From: Anastatus disparis
Lineage: Eukaryota > Arthropoda > Insecta > Hymenoptera > Eupelmidae
Direction: 5' to 3'
DNA length: 64,000 nucleotides
Assembly (NCBI GenBank): GCA_017163975.1
Contig: JAFFSR010000221.1
Location: 2,232,001-2,296,000 of the forward strand
Positions within the stretch are counted from its first letter, which is position 1. Every line of letters starts with the position of its first letter. Below the pieces are notes generated by a model. It had not been told where the DNA came from. It was given only the letters and a program-made list of their open reading frames with translations, and searched no databases. Shown here piece by piece: positions 55,004 through 64,000 of the stretch. The translations under genes and the position numbers were made by a program.

Positions 55004-55009
55004 AATTTT

Positions 55010-56040
55010 TACCAACAATTGCAATATACGAGAAAAAGATTATCGTCCGCTTTTATAGGAACGTTTAACCGGAATTTTAAAAAATAGCTTGCTTTACGTG
55101 TATATTACTATGTGTACCCGTGACCATTTACCTCTATGAACATCGGTACTTTCGTTTTATTTTGATTATTCGTTTAAATCTCGTTGTGCACAATTTTATG
55201 CTTCAATGATCAAATGAAAAAGCAGTGCATCTTGGATTATTGAAAGAAAAGTTTAATTATATGAGAATTTGATGGCTCAAGTAATTATAGAAATACTGAG
55301 CTGACAAAGTTTTAATGAAAAAATTAAGAAGAATTCTAAAAGTTATTAGAATTATTTCTCTCAAAACAATTCAATGAAATTTTTTAAGTAAAAAAAATAG
55401 ATATTGTAAATTTTTGGACATTACTTAAAAAGGAAACTTCGTATTCACAAAATTTAAATGAAAAAATAACTACTCTTAAATGGTTTTGGTATGAAAATCA
55501 ATTTTTGTTCTATTGTTTCAAAACATGCTAAATGTTATAATGTAGAAGTTTCTTGAAGAAATTGATGGATTGTTGTATGGACTTGGAATTATTAAATAGT
55601 TGATAATCCGGGAATTTTGTGAATTTTGCTTACGAAGAGAGTTTTATTTTTTTATTCTTTTGTAAATATTTAGATTCAAAGAATTGAATGTACATGAGAA
55701 TTTATTCCTTTTAGTGGTTACAACTTAAAAAGTACTCAGTGAATCCAAATTTCATATATACAAGTTACATTTCTCTGCAGTAAGGAGATAAGCGAATTAC
55801 AATTGGTTTTTATATGGTTTAAATTATAAATCTATTTTAGAATTTTTTTTTACAAAATTTGTTTCTCAACCTATTGAAATAATAAAAATTTAATGTAACT
55901 TTAAATGTTTATAATGTAATTTTCATTCAATACAGACTTTAATAACTTTTATAGTGTTTATTCATCTTTTTAAATTTTAGAAATAAAATGAAATGTATTA
56001 ATATTACACAAAAATTTGTATTAATTATAAAAATTACAAA
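55010..56040. other. Non-coding
   Basis: AT-rich spacer between the foldback element and the 3' flank of the first homeobox gene; nothing recognised. Confidence 0.5.
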
Positions 56041-56203
56041 CTAATTGTATACTTTTTTAAGATAAAATAAAGATAAAATTTATAGAAGAATTCCTTAAAG
56101 AAAAAGATAATTATTATTTTTTTTCAATTTTATTCCAGAAAACTCAATTCTAATTACAATTATTTATTAAACATTATTGACTTATACAACTAAATACATA
56201 ATA

Positions 56204-56501
56204 ACATGTAAGGATCATCTCATCGGTACTCATACTTTACTTACATTGATAAACGTTTGATTTCTACCTAACAATATACTGAACTTAATGTTATATAAAA
56301 ACAAATTATATAAAAATAATGTTAAAGACTATTTACAGAATAATCGATGATAACATGTAAGAATCATCTCATTGGTCCTCATACTTTATTTACATTGATG
56401 AACGTTTAATTTCTATCTAACAATATATATATATATAAAAACAAATTATATAAAAATAACGTTAAAGACTATTTACAGAATAATCGATATAAAATAATCG
56501 A
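56204..56501. repeat. Two-copy tandem repeat, about 149 bp
   Basis: Copy 1 begins ACATGTAAGGATCATCTC at 56204 and copy 2 begins ACATGTAAGAATCATCTC at 56353. Both run through AAAACAAATTATATAAAAAT to AGAATAATCGAT. The homologous 3' flank of the second locus (about 61750-61880) has a single copy, so the doubling is specific to this locus. Confidence 0.9.
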
Positions 56502-56525
56502 TGATTTTTTACCTTGGATCCACTT

Positions 56526-56765
56526 TGAATATATTAATTCATGATAGATACTTATTTTCTAAATTTAAACATGCACTTCAAAGTTACGCATACAATATTT
56601 TGTACAATTTCCTTAAAAATTATAAGATATATAAAACACATGGTCTGAATATATTAAGTCATGATAGATACTTATTTTCTAAATTTAAACACGCACTTCA
56701 AAGTTACGCATACAATATTTTGTACGATTTCCTTCAAAATTATAAGATATATAAAACACATTGTC
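56526..56765. repeat. Two-copy tandem repeat, 120 bp
   Basis: Copies start TGAATATATTAATTCATGAT (56526) and TGAATATATTAAGTCATGAT (56646), are nearly identical, and end AAAACACAT. The equivalent region of the second locus (about 61925-62043) has one copy. It lies downstream of the homeobox stop codon on the minus strand, probably in or near the 3' UTR. Confidence 0.92.
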
Positions 56766-56876
56766 TTTAAATGCAATTTCAAGATATATACAAAGTTATA
56801 TATTATATTTACAACAATATTCACGTATTTGCTTATTACGTTTATTGTACTCAAAAAAGAAAAGGAAAACCAGTCT

Positions 56877-59673
56877 TCAATGTTTAATTAAGTCGTCAAG
56901 GCTGAACGGTATAAGTTTATTGAAAAATTTATCCATTTGTTGGTGTTTATAATCATTATATGATTGGTCAATTATTTTAGCTGAGGCTGAACTCGGATTT
57001 TGTTGATATTGATAACATTGTTGAGTTTTATAGTCATTGGAATATTTACCAGGATCAAACATGTTTTGATAGGCTTCACATTCTTCTTGATCAAATTTTT
57101 TGCTAGTTTCTTGACTGGAAGAAGTTAGCCAATTTGGCTGATACGGATAGTCAAGCTGTAGTTTATCGAAATTTTGTTTATCCAAAAAAAGGCTAGATTT
57201 CTCATTTGATGTTATGGGCGCATCACTAGAATTATTGCTGTCTGATGTCATCCATGGAGGAATAAATTGAATATTTTTCTCTCTTTCATTGTTGTTGTTC
57301 ATTACATTATAATCAGATGAACATTGTTGCTCAGAACTCATTTGACTTTGCTGCTCTACAGCATTTTTATCTTGTGTGAATTGACTTGGTTGCTGTTGTT
57401 CCTGAGGCAGCAAAGTTTGAGCCAAAATTTCTTGCTGTTGATCGGCAGCTTTCAAAATTTCCGGATTTGAAAAATACGAGTAGTCAAGCTGTAGTTTATC
57501 GAAATTTTGTTTATCCAAAAAAAGGCTAGATTTCTCATTTGATGTTATGGGCGCATCACTAGAATTATTGCTGTCTGATGGCATCGATAGAGAAATAAAT
57601 TGAATATTTTTCTCTCTATCATTGTTGTTGTTCATTACATTATAATCAGATGAACATTGTTGCTCAGAACTCATTTGACTTTGCTGCTCTATAGCATTTT
57701 TATCTTGTGTGAATTGACTTGGTTGCTGTTGTTGCTGAGGCAGCAAAGTTTGAGCCAAAATTTCTTGCTGTTGATCGACAGCTTTCAAAATTTCCAGATT
57801 TGAAAAATGGGAGTAGTCAAGCTGTAGTTTATTCGTATCGAAATTTTGTTGATCCAAAAAAAGGCTAAGTTGATTACTGTTCTCTGATGTCATCGATGGA
57901 GAAATAAATTGAACATTCTTCATTCTATCCTTGTTACTGTTCATTTCATTAAAATTAGATGAACATTGTTGCTCAGAACTTATTTGCCTTTCTTGTTTTA
58001 TAGCATCTTGATCTTGTGTAAATTGACTTGACTGCTGTTGTTGCTGAGTCAGCAGAGTTTGAGCCAAAATTTCTTGCTGTTGATCGACAGCTTTCGAAAT
58101 TTCCCGATTTGAAAAATACGAGTAGTTAAGGTGTTGTTTATTCGTATCGAAATTTTGTTGATCCAAAAAAAGGCTAAGTTGATTACTGTTCTCTGATGTC
58201 ATCGATGGAGAAATAAATTGAACATTCTTCATTCTATCCTTGTTACTGTTCATTTCATTAAAATTAGATGAACATTGTTGCTCAGAACTTATTTGCCTTT
58301 CTTGTTTTATAGCATCTTGATCTTGTGTAAATTGACTTGACTGCTGTTGTTGCTGAGTCAGCAGAGTTTGAGCCAAAATTTCTTGCTGTTGATCGACAGC
58401 TTTCGAAATTTCCCGATTTGAAAAATACGAGTAGTTAAGGTGTTGTTTATTCGTATCGAAATTTTGTTGATCCAAAAAAAGGCTTAGTTGATCATTTGAT
58501 GTTATGGGCGCATCGCTAAAATTTCTATTCTCTGATGTCATCGATGGAGAAATAAATTGAACATATTTCTCTCTATCATTCTTGTTGTTCATTACATTAT
58601 AATTAGATGAACATTGTTGCTCAGAACTCATTTGCCTTTGTTGCTCTATAGCATTTTGATCTTGTGTAAATTGTTGACTTGGCTGTTGTTGTTGATGAGT
58701 CAGCAGAGTTTGAACCAAAATTTTTTGCTGCTCTTCAGCAGCTTGCAAATTTTGCTTTTTACAAATTGAAGCTCGATGATTTTTAAACCATGTTCTGACG
58801 CTATATAGTGGCAAGTTTAACTTCTCTGCAACCTCTTCGCTCTCAACTTGTGTAGGATACTTTGTTCTGGCGAAGAGAGTTTTAAGAATCTCTAATTGAG
58901 ACCTGCTAAATTTAGTTCTTGGGCGACGTTGTCTTACTGATCCTGGAATAATGAAAAATAAATTGAATATTCCACTTATTTTCTTAAAATTATGTGATTA
59001 TAAATTTATGTTATATTGTTAATATTTTAAATCTTCATCAAATCATTTATGTGCATTATTAAGTTTGTAAATACTTTTACATCAATCCATCACGACCTTT
59101 ACAAATATACACGTACGCTTATGTTATATTTGAAAAGTTCTAGTTCAACTTACCTTGAGAAGATGACATTATGATTGACTTCTTTTTCAGAGATTCTACA
59201 GGAACCAACATCTCATCAGATGCAGACGGTCCACCGTACGGAGCCGCTGTTGGATTTTCTATAGAAACAACAAAACATTTTTGCATGTGTTCTGATAAGC
59301 AAGCCATTTTCTTCATACTCGACTTAATTTTTTTTAAATTATGTGATTATAAGTTTATGCGCATTGTAAGATTGTACATTGTTGACATTTTAAATGTTCA
59401 TGAAATCATTTGTGTACATTATTAACTTTGTAAATACTTTTGCATCAATCAATCACGACTTTTATAAATTTACACATTCATACATGTTATATTTAAGAAT
59501 TTTAAACTTAACTTACTTTGAGAAAGTGGCATTATTTGTGGCTTTTCCGAAAATTCCACAGGAACTAACAACTCAAAAATTGCTGGTGGTTCGCTGTTGG
59601 GAGCAGCCATTGGATTTACTATAGTGACTGGAGTTTGAAAATATATCTGCGAGTTTTCTGATAAGCAAGCCAT
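56877..59673 (-). CDS. Paired-like K50 homeodomain protein with glutamine-rich repeat tail
   Basis: This is a probable nuclear sequence-specific transcription factor. Exons on the minus strand are 59673-59517, 59258-59154 and 58942-56877, all joined in phase 1 with consensus GT-AG sites, giving 775 aa. Exon 1 starts MACLSENSQIYFQ and is a diverged relative of the linker exon. Exon 2 is the linker (ENPTAAPYGG type, ending SSSQG). The homeodomain covers about residues 92-151: R5, F8, L16, F20, L40, W48, F49, N51 and R53 are in place. Position 50 is Lys (WFKNHRAS), as in Otx/Bicoid-type domains that prefer TAATCC. Residues 155 to about 715 are rich in Gln, Ser and Asn and hold five tandem repeats; poly-Gln regions often act in transactivation. 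An alternative start at 59307 would read through the second acceptor in frame (739 aa). The target genes are unknown. Confidence 0.85.
57100..58735 (-). repeat. Five-copy coding repeat in the homeobox gene tail
   Basis: Each unit begins with a DQQQEILAQTLL-like segment, then QQQ, FTQDQ, SSEQQCSS, VQFISPSM, LFLD-QNFD and a DYSYFSN-like end. Unit starts on the minus strand lie near 58733, 58391, 58082, 57773 and 57441. Spacings are therefore about 342, 309, 309 and 332 bp, all whole-codon steps. Units 2 and 3 are almost identical in DNA, so the last expansion is recent. Some units carry an extra SDAPITSN segment and some lack it. The paralogue at 62225 has a single, partly deleted unit. Confidence 0.95.
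59154..59258 (-). CDS. Linker exon of homeobox gene A
   Basis: A 105-nt exon in phase 1 at both ends, encoding NPTAAPYGGPSASDEML and onward to SIIMSSSQ. The acceptor is TGTTTTGTTGTTTCTATAG and the donor is CAAG then GTAAGTTG. Equivalent 105-nt exons occur at 63143-63247 and 63778-63882. Confidence 0.8.
59308..59345 (-). other. Deletion scar where a homeodomain exon is missing
   Basis: In the second locus the region just upstream of the linker ATG holds about 45 bp of intron, the 216-nt Q50 homeodomain exon and the start of the next intron. Here the sequence passes from the linker leader (CATTTTCTTC) within a few bases to the T-run and TTATGTGATTATAAGTTTAT that lie beyond that exon in the other locus. 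Removing the whole exon leaves the splice phase unchanged. Confidence 0.65.
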
Positions 59674-61226
59674 TTTCGCTGCTTTTAATTGATTTATGGA
59701 AGAAGTAACGTGAATTCGTAGCTTTAATAAAACACTCAAGTTTTCCTCTTTGTAATACTTTCAAAAAATAAAAGATTACATTAGTTGATATTTTATAAAT
59801 TTGTTCATGTTAACTATTTGTTTATGTATTTACTTTGAATAACATTTGGCGATAAATAATAATTAAATGAAAACGACAACAGTTAAATATTGAAATAAAA
59901 AAATTTAGTATTAAAATTTCTAAAATTTTCTTTTAAATTAGAAATAAATTTATTTTTAAAATTCTTAAAAACATAAAAGTTGTAAATGTTCAATTCAAAA
60001 CTTATAATTTTTTAATTTCTTTTGCCAAAACGTTAAATATTCATATTTAGAAGTAAAAAAAAAGTAACTGTGTGTAAAAAAAAGGAATTGTGATGATACT
60101 ATGAATTTCTTAATGTAACCGTATAATATAAGAAGACATGTTTGTTGTTTGTCGTTTGTATACAAATATCGTTCAGCTGACAATAGTAATGATGCTCAAT
60201 TAATAAACGAAGCATTATAGCTAGAATATCTTACTATGTTTAAATCTCAAAGTTTACTTCCTCATAAATTAAAGTTTAAAATAAATTCTATTTTAGAGCT
60301 TATTAAAAATATCAGTATTATATTTAGTTAATAATTTACTTAAATAAAAAATATTAAGAGAATACTAGACTGAAAATACTGGTCATGCGAGGCGTGCTAA
60401 AGATTTCTAGTAACTAATATTTGGAAATGAAGAATAGTAAAAAGCTACTAACTTAATATAATGTCATAGTTTGAAACTTGAAGACAGAAACTGTCAATAA
60501 TGATTCACACAATTTCATTCGTTTAGTTTTTTTAATCAGGAACAAATTTTTTGTCGCAACTAAACTGTGATACTAACTTTTCCGAACTTAAAATAAATTT
60601 TGAAATTTCGTTTATTCGCGACGTGGAATTTAAATAAACATTCACTGAATTTAGAATTATGAAAAACAGATTTTGATCTGATCTGTTAGAGGTTCAACTT
60701 TAAAATGTGCGAATTTTAGAATTAACTTGAGGCTCATCTTATTTTAGGATAGTTGAATTGCGCACACCTGTAGGTTATTGAATGTGCTAGGTGGGGATGA
60801 ATAAATTTAAACATGCTAGAAAAAATGCTCAAGTTTTTCGTCACTATAATTGACAAATGCAAAATTTAATGGATCTATTATATTCCAATATTTATTTATT
60901 ATAAATATTTTTGTTGATGTTATTATGTTGCGTGTTATTTCGTTTTACTTTTAAATTTGCACGTATCTTTATTTTTGTATTTTTAAAACCTAGACCTACA
61001 AGTCATACCGAAATGTTTAAGCGATCTTGAAAATTCAATAATTTTTAATAAGCTTTATAAAAATAAATATTTCGGCTTTGATAAAAACTTAAGATAAGAA
61101 CTGTCAAAAATAATCAATAATTATTTTTTTTAGCTTTTAAATTAGTATCTAATAAATTACGAATTTTAATGGACTTGTAATAATTTTAGTAAACTTATCT
61201 AAATTGATAAGTTTTAATCAATAATT
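59674..61226. other. Non-coding, upstream region of homeobox gene A
   Basis: AT-rich intergenic DNA that should contain the promoter of the minus-strand gene. No clear TATA box or initiator was chosen. No RNA gene or transposon open frame seen. Confidence 0.4.
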
Positions 61227-61365
61227 AGTTCGAATTCCGCTTTCGGTAGCAGATTGATGCAAGCACCACTGTACATTACATGTAGTTCACAAACACACTT
61301 ACGAGCTCCGTCACTGATTAGCATAGCAAAAATAGCATAGCATAAATACAGCGACGTTAAAAAAT
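61227..61365 (+). mobile_element. tRNA-derived SINE, copy 5 (5'-truncated)
   Basis: Begins inside the B box (GTTCGAATTCCGC) and carries the complete body and tail (CAAGCACCACTGTACATTA, CTCCGTCACTGATTAGCATAG, CAGCGACGTTAAA). The head with the A box is missing. It faces copy 6 in inverted orientation. Confidence 0.88.
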
Positions 61366-61421
61366 ATAAATATATATAAATTACATTCTAATTATATTTA
61401 TTTTTTTTGTCTCTATAATTT

Positions 61422-61586
61422 ATGCTATTTGTAAGCTAATCAGCGACGGAGCTCGTAAGTGTGTTTATGAACAAAGCACATGTAACGTACAGTGGTGCTT
61501 GTACGATTCAGCCGAGAGCGGAATTCGAACTCGAAACTTCGAGATTACGAATCCAACGCTCTACTGAATGAGCCACAGACCGGCTC
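61422..61586 (-). mobile_element. tRNA-derived SINE, copy 6 (full head)
   Basis: On the minus strand the head is GAGCCGGTCTGTGGCTCATT with B box GAGTTCGAATTCCGCTC, then the body with CAAGCACCACTGTACGTTA and CTCCGTCGCTGATTAGC. With copy 5 it forms an inverted repeat with arms of about 135 bp and a loop of about 60 bp. Its 5' end is within about 20 bp of the limit of homeobox duplicon B. Confidence 0.9.
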
Positions 61587-62224
61587 ATTTAATATGTTTT
61601 AAATTGAATACTTTTTTAAGATAGAGGTTTCATATAAAGAGGAGAAAATAATACTTTTTGGTATTCTTTTTAAATTTAATTCAAGACAACTTATTTTTAA
61701 TTACAATTATTTATGAGGCATTATTGTCGCATAAAATTAAATACATTGTAAGAAACATCTCATCGATGTACATATATTTTTGCTATATTTACATTGTTGT
61801 AGGTTTTATTTCTACCTATCAATTCACTAAACTGTTACATAAAAATAATGTTGAAGACTAAACAATTATCAATATAAAATTATTGACGAGACTAAATTAG
61901 TGTTGGACAACTCTTTTTGACCTTAAATTTATACTTTAATTCACGATACATACTTATTTTTCTAAATTTAAACATGCACTTCAAAGTTATTCGTACAATA
62001 TTTTGTACAATCCCCTTAAAAATTGTAAGATATATAAAACACATTGTCTTTAAATGCAATTTAAAATAAATACAAAAATATATTGTATTTACAACCATAT
62101 CCACATATTTACTTATCGTTTCCTGTACTCAAAAAAAAGATGAAAAATAGGTTTTTTAAAACATTTTTAAGATATGGATTTTTAGGTCAAGCTATAAAAT
62201 AATCATTATTACTTTTTAATAATT

Positions 62225-64000
62225 TCAAGAATACCTAAGAACATTGTTTGGACTTGTTAGTGAGCGCGACGGCACAAGTTGAGATTTATTGATATAGTCA
62301 AACGCACTATTATGCTTTTTTTGATAATTGTAGAATTCGCCTATCCTATAAGCTGGAACTAAATTCAAATTGAAATGATGCTGCATTTGAAGGTTAAACA
62401 TGTTTTGAGGAGCTTCACTTGCTCGTTGATCAAAGTTTTCGATAGTGGCTTCACTGGTAGAAGTTTGCCAATTTGGGTAATAGGAACAGTTAAGCTGTTG
62501 TCTATTCCTATGGAAATGTCGTTCACCTAAAAACAGACCAGGTTGATCATTTGATGTTGTGGATCCATTGCTAATGTTACTGCTGTCTGATGTCATTGGT
62601 GAACAAATAAATTGAACATTCTTCTCTTCATCGTTGTTCTTGCCCTTTACATTAATGTCTTGTTGGCTCGACTCCTGTTGTTGCTTAGTCAGCAGAGTTG
62701 GAATCAAAGTCTCTTGCTGCTCATCAGCAGCTTGCAAATTTTCCTTTCTATGAATTGAAGCTCGACGATTTTTAAACCATATTCTGACGATATATAGTGA
62801 CAAGTTTAACTTCTCTGCAACCTCTTTGCTCTCAACTTGTGTAGGATACTTTGTTCTGTCGAAGAGAGTTTCAAGAATCTCTAATTGAGTCTTGCTAAAT
62901 ATCGTTCTTGGGCGACGTTGTCTTACTGATCCTGGAATAATGAAAAATAAATTGAATATTCCACTTATTTTTTAAAAATTATGTGATTATAAATTTATGT
63001 TATATTGTTAATATTTTAAATCTTCATCAAATCATTTATGTGCATTATTAAGTTTGTAAATACTTTTACATCAATCCATCACGACCTTTACAAATATACA
63101 CGTACGCTTATGTTATATTTGAAAAGTTCTAATTCAACTTACCTTGAGGAGATGACATTATGATTGACTTCTTTTCCAGAGATTCTACAGGAACCAGCAT
63201 CTCATCAGATGCAGACGGTCCACCGTACGGAGCCGCTGTTGGATTTTCTATAGAAATAACAAAACATTTTTGCATGTGTTCTGATAAGCAAGCCATTTTC
63301 TTCGTACGTTTGTTATATTTAAGAATTTTTAGTTTAACTTACCTTCAGGAGAAGGCACTATTATTGATTTATTTGTTTCATTTATAAGTCGACGATTTTG
63401 AAACCATCTTTCGATTGTAGAGTCTGGCAAGTTTAACTTCTTTGCAATCTCCTGGCGCTCAAAATTGTTCGGATGCTGTGTTTTGCGGAAGAAAGTTTCA
63501 AGAATCTCTAATTTCGCCTCGCTAAATATCGTTCTTTCGTGATGTCCTTTCACTGATTCTGGAATAATGAAAAATAAATTAAATATTTTACTTATTTTTT
63601 TTTAAATTATGTGATTATAAATTTATGTACACTGTAATATTGTTAATATTTTAAATATTCATCAAATCATTTATGTGCATTATTAAGTTTGTAAATACTT
63701 TTACATCAATCCAACACGACCTTTACAAATATACACGTACGCTTATGTTATATTTGAAAAGTTCTAATTCAACTTACCTTGAGGAGATGGCATTATGATT
63801 GACTTCTTTTCCAGAGATTCTACAGGAACCGACATCTCATCAGATGCAGACGGTCCACCGCACGGAGCCGCTGTTGGATTTTCTATAGAAACAACAAAAC
63901 ATTTTTGCATGTGTTCTGATAAGCAAGCCATTTTCTTCGTACGTTTGTTATATTTAAGAATTTTTAGTTTAACTTACCTTCAGGAGAAGGCACTATTATT
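62225..64000 (-). CDS. Multi-homeodomain (paired-like) protein, 3' part
   Basis: Exons on the minus strand, in transcript order: end of a further exon (from beyond 64000 to 63978), linker 63882-63778, homeodomain 63558-63343, linker 63247-63143, and terminal exon 62931-62225. Every junction is phase 1 with a GT-AG intron, and the internal exons (105 and 216 nt) are whole-codon lengths, so any number joins in frame. The internal homeodomain has R5, F8, L16, F20, L40, W48, F49, N51 and R53, with Gln at position 50 (WFQNRRL). The terminal one has Lys at 50 (WFKNRRAS). The terminal exon continues for about 180 residues, Gln/Ser/Asn-rich with one copy of the unit repeated in gene A, and stops after NVLRYS. 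The partial exon at the edge ends SIIVPSPEG, as the internal homeodomain exon does, implying another copy outside. A nuclear regulator is expected. A possible alternative is several overlapping single-domain transcripts starting at the ATG before each linker. Confidence 0.8.
63143..63247 (-). CDS. Linker exon 2 of the multi-homeodomain gene
   Basis: 105 nt, phase 1 to 1, acceptor TTTTGTTATTTCTATAG, donor CAAG then GTAAGTTG. It encodes NPTAAPYGG and onward to SIIMSSPQ, about 35 residues separating successive homeodomains. Confidence 0.78.
63343..63558 (-). CDS. Internal Q50 homeodomain exon
   Basis: 216 nt, phase 1 to 1, acceptor ATTATTCCAG, donor GAAG then GTAAGTTA. It holds a whole homeodomain (third helix STIERWFQNRRLINE) plus the tail KSIIVPSPEG. 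The tail and the first 30 bases of the following intron resemble the end of the linker exon and its intron, suggesting the exon arose by recombination between a homeodomain exon and a linker exon. Confidence 0.85.
63778..63882 (-). CDS. Linker exon 1 of the multi-homeodomain gene
   Basis: 105 nt, same sites and phase as the other linker exons. It differs from them at a few residues (PCGG for PYGG, EMSV for EMLV, MPSPQ at the end). Confidence 0.78.

Larger units (their letters stand above)
56045..59680. repeat. Homeobox duplicon A
   Basis: Gene body, introns and 3' flank match the segment 61605-64000 in the same order and strand. The distal 3' flank near 56130-56260 matches 61680-61790. The block 56560-56880 matches 61960-62140. 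The homeodomain exon, intron and linker exon at 58790-59310 match 62780-63300 almost base for base. This shows duplication of a whole homeobox locus. Confidence 0.9.
61605..64000. repeat. Homeobox duplicon B (continues past the window)
   Basis: Counterpart of 56045-59680, starting at the shared CTTTTTTAAGATA motif near 61608 (56053 in duplicon A). It keeps single copies of the two flanking repeats that are doubled in duplicon A, and carries extra homeodomain modules at its 5' end. Confidence 0.88.
63343..64000 (-). repeat. 635-bp homeodomain-plus-linker module, one full copy and the start of another
   Basis: The unit is a homeodomain exon (216), intron (95), linker exon (105) and intron (219), with a 635-bp period. 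The exon end at 63343 recurs at 63978, and the linker limits 63143 and 63247 recur at 63778 and 63882. Introns are as conserved as exons, as expected for recent unequal exchange. The array runs off the window end. Confidence 0.88.

Noticed and set aside
54833..55087. 84-codon open frame on the plus strand
   Set aside because: It lies on the double foldback element; its openness follows from the palindrome and no homology was recognised.
1..64000. CRISPR arrays, rRNA or bacterial-type operons
   Set aside because: No regularly spaced direct repeats with unique spacers and no rRNA-like sequence were seen; the gene structure is eukaryotic.

Overview
The window looks like AT-rich insect nuclear DNA. 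Coding density is very low, GT-AG introns have insect-like sizes, a divergent chemosensory ionotropic receptor (IR) is present, and tRNA-derived SINEs are scattered throughout. A parasitoid hymenopteran is a plausible guess, but the sequence alone does not fix the order. There are no bacterial operons, CRISPR arrays, rRNA genes or functional tRNA genes. Coding sequence is confined to about 3.3-5.4 kb, one short exon at 52 kb, and 56.9-64 kb.

Left end (2.6-10.25 kb): a tandem duplication of roughly 4 kb. The first unit holds an apparently intact three-exon IR gene on the plus strand (629 aa predicted). The second unit holds a decayed copy that has lost the channel domain. A SINE interrupts only the first unit.

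Middle (10.3-53 kb): no convincing protein-coding gene apart from one short minus-strand exon at 51950-52001. That exon encodes a signal peptide and ends in a good splice donor. Two sites downstream of it on the same strand, near 35230 and 17474, have the form of zero-length recursive splice sites: a pyrimidine tract, CAG, then directly GTAAGT or GTGAGT. The simplest reading is that most of this 'empty' DNA is a very long first intron (over 50 kb) of a secreted or membrane protein gene on the minus strand, removed in steps of about 17 kb. The IR locus would then be nested in it on the opposite strand. The same interval holds a 0.69-kb non-coding element with terminal inverted repeats, SINE copies and TA microsatellites. 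A double foldback element lies just outside it at about 54.9 kb.

Right end (56-64 kb): two related paired-like homeobox loci on the minus strand, derived from one duplicated segment. The left gene (56877-59673) encodes a single K50 homeodomain followed by a glutamine-rich tail in which a unit of 103-111 residues is repeated five times. The right locus (62225 to beyond 64000) has the same terminal K50 homeodomain exon, but upstream of it lies a 635-bp module: a Q50 homeodomain exon of 216 nt, a 95-nt intron, a linker exon of 105 nt and a 219-nt intron. The start of a further copy is cut by the window edge. All splice phases match, so splicing would give one protein with several homeodomains of two specificity classes. 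This growing poly-homeodomain gene is the most interesting system in the window. The left gene appears to have lost the equivalent homeodomain exon by a clean deletion.
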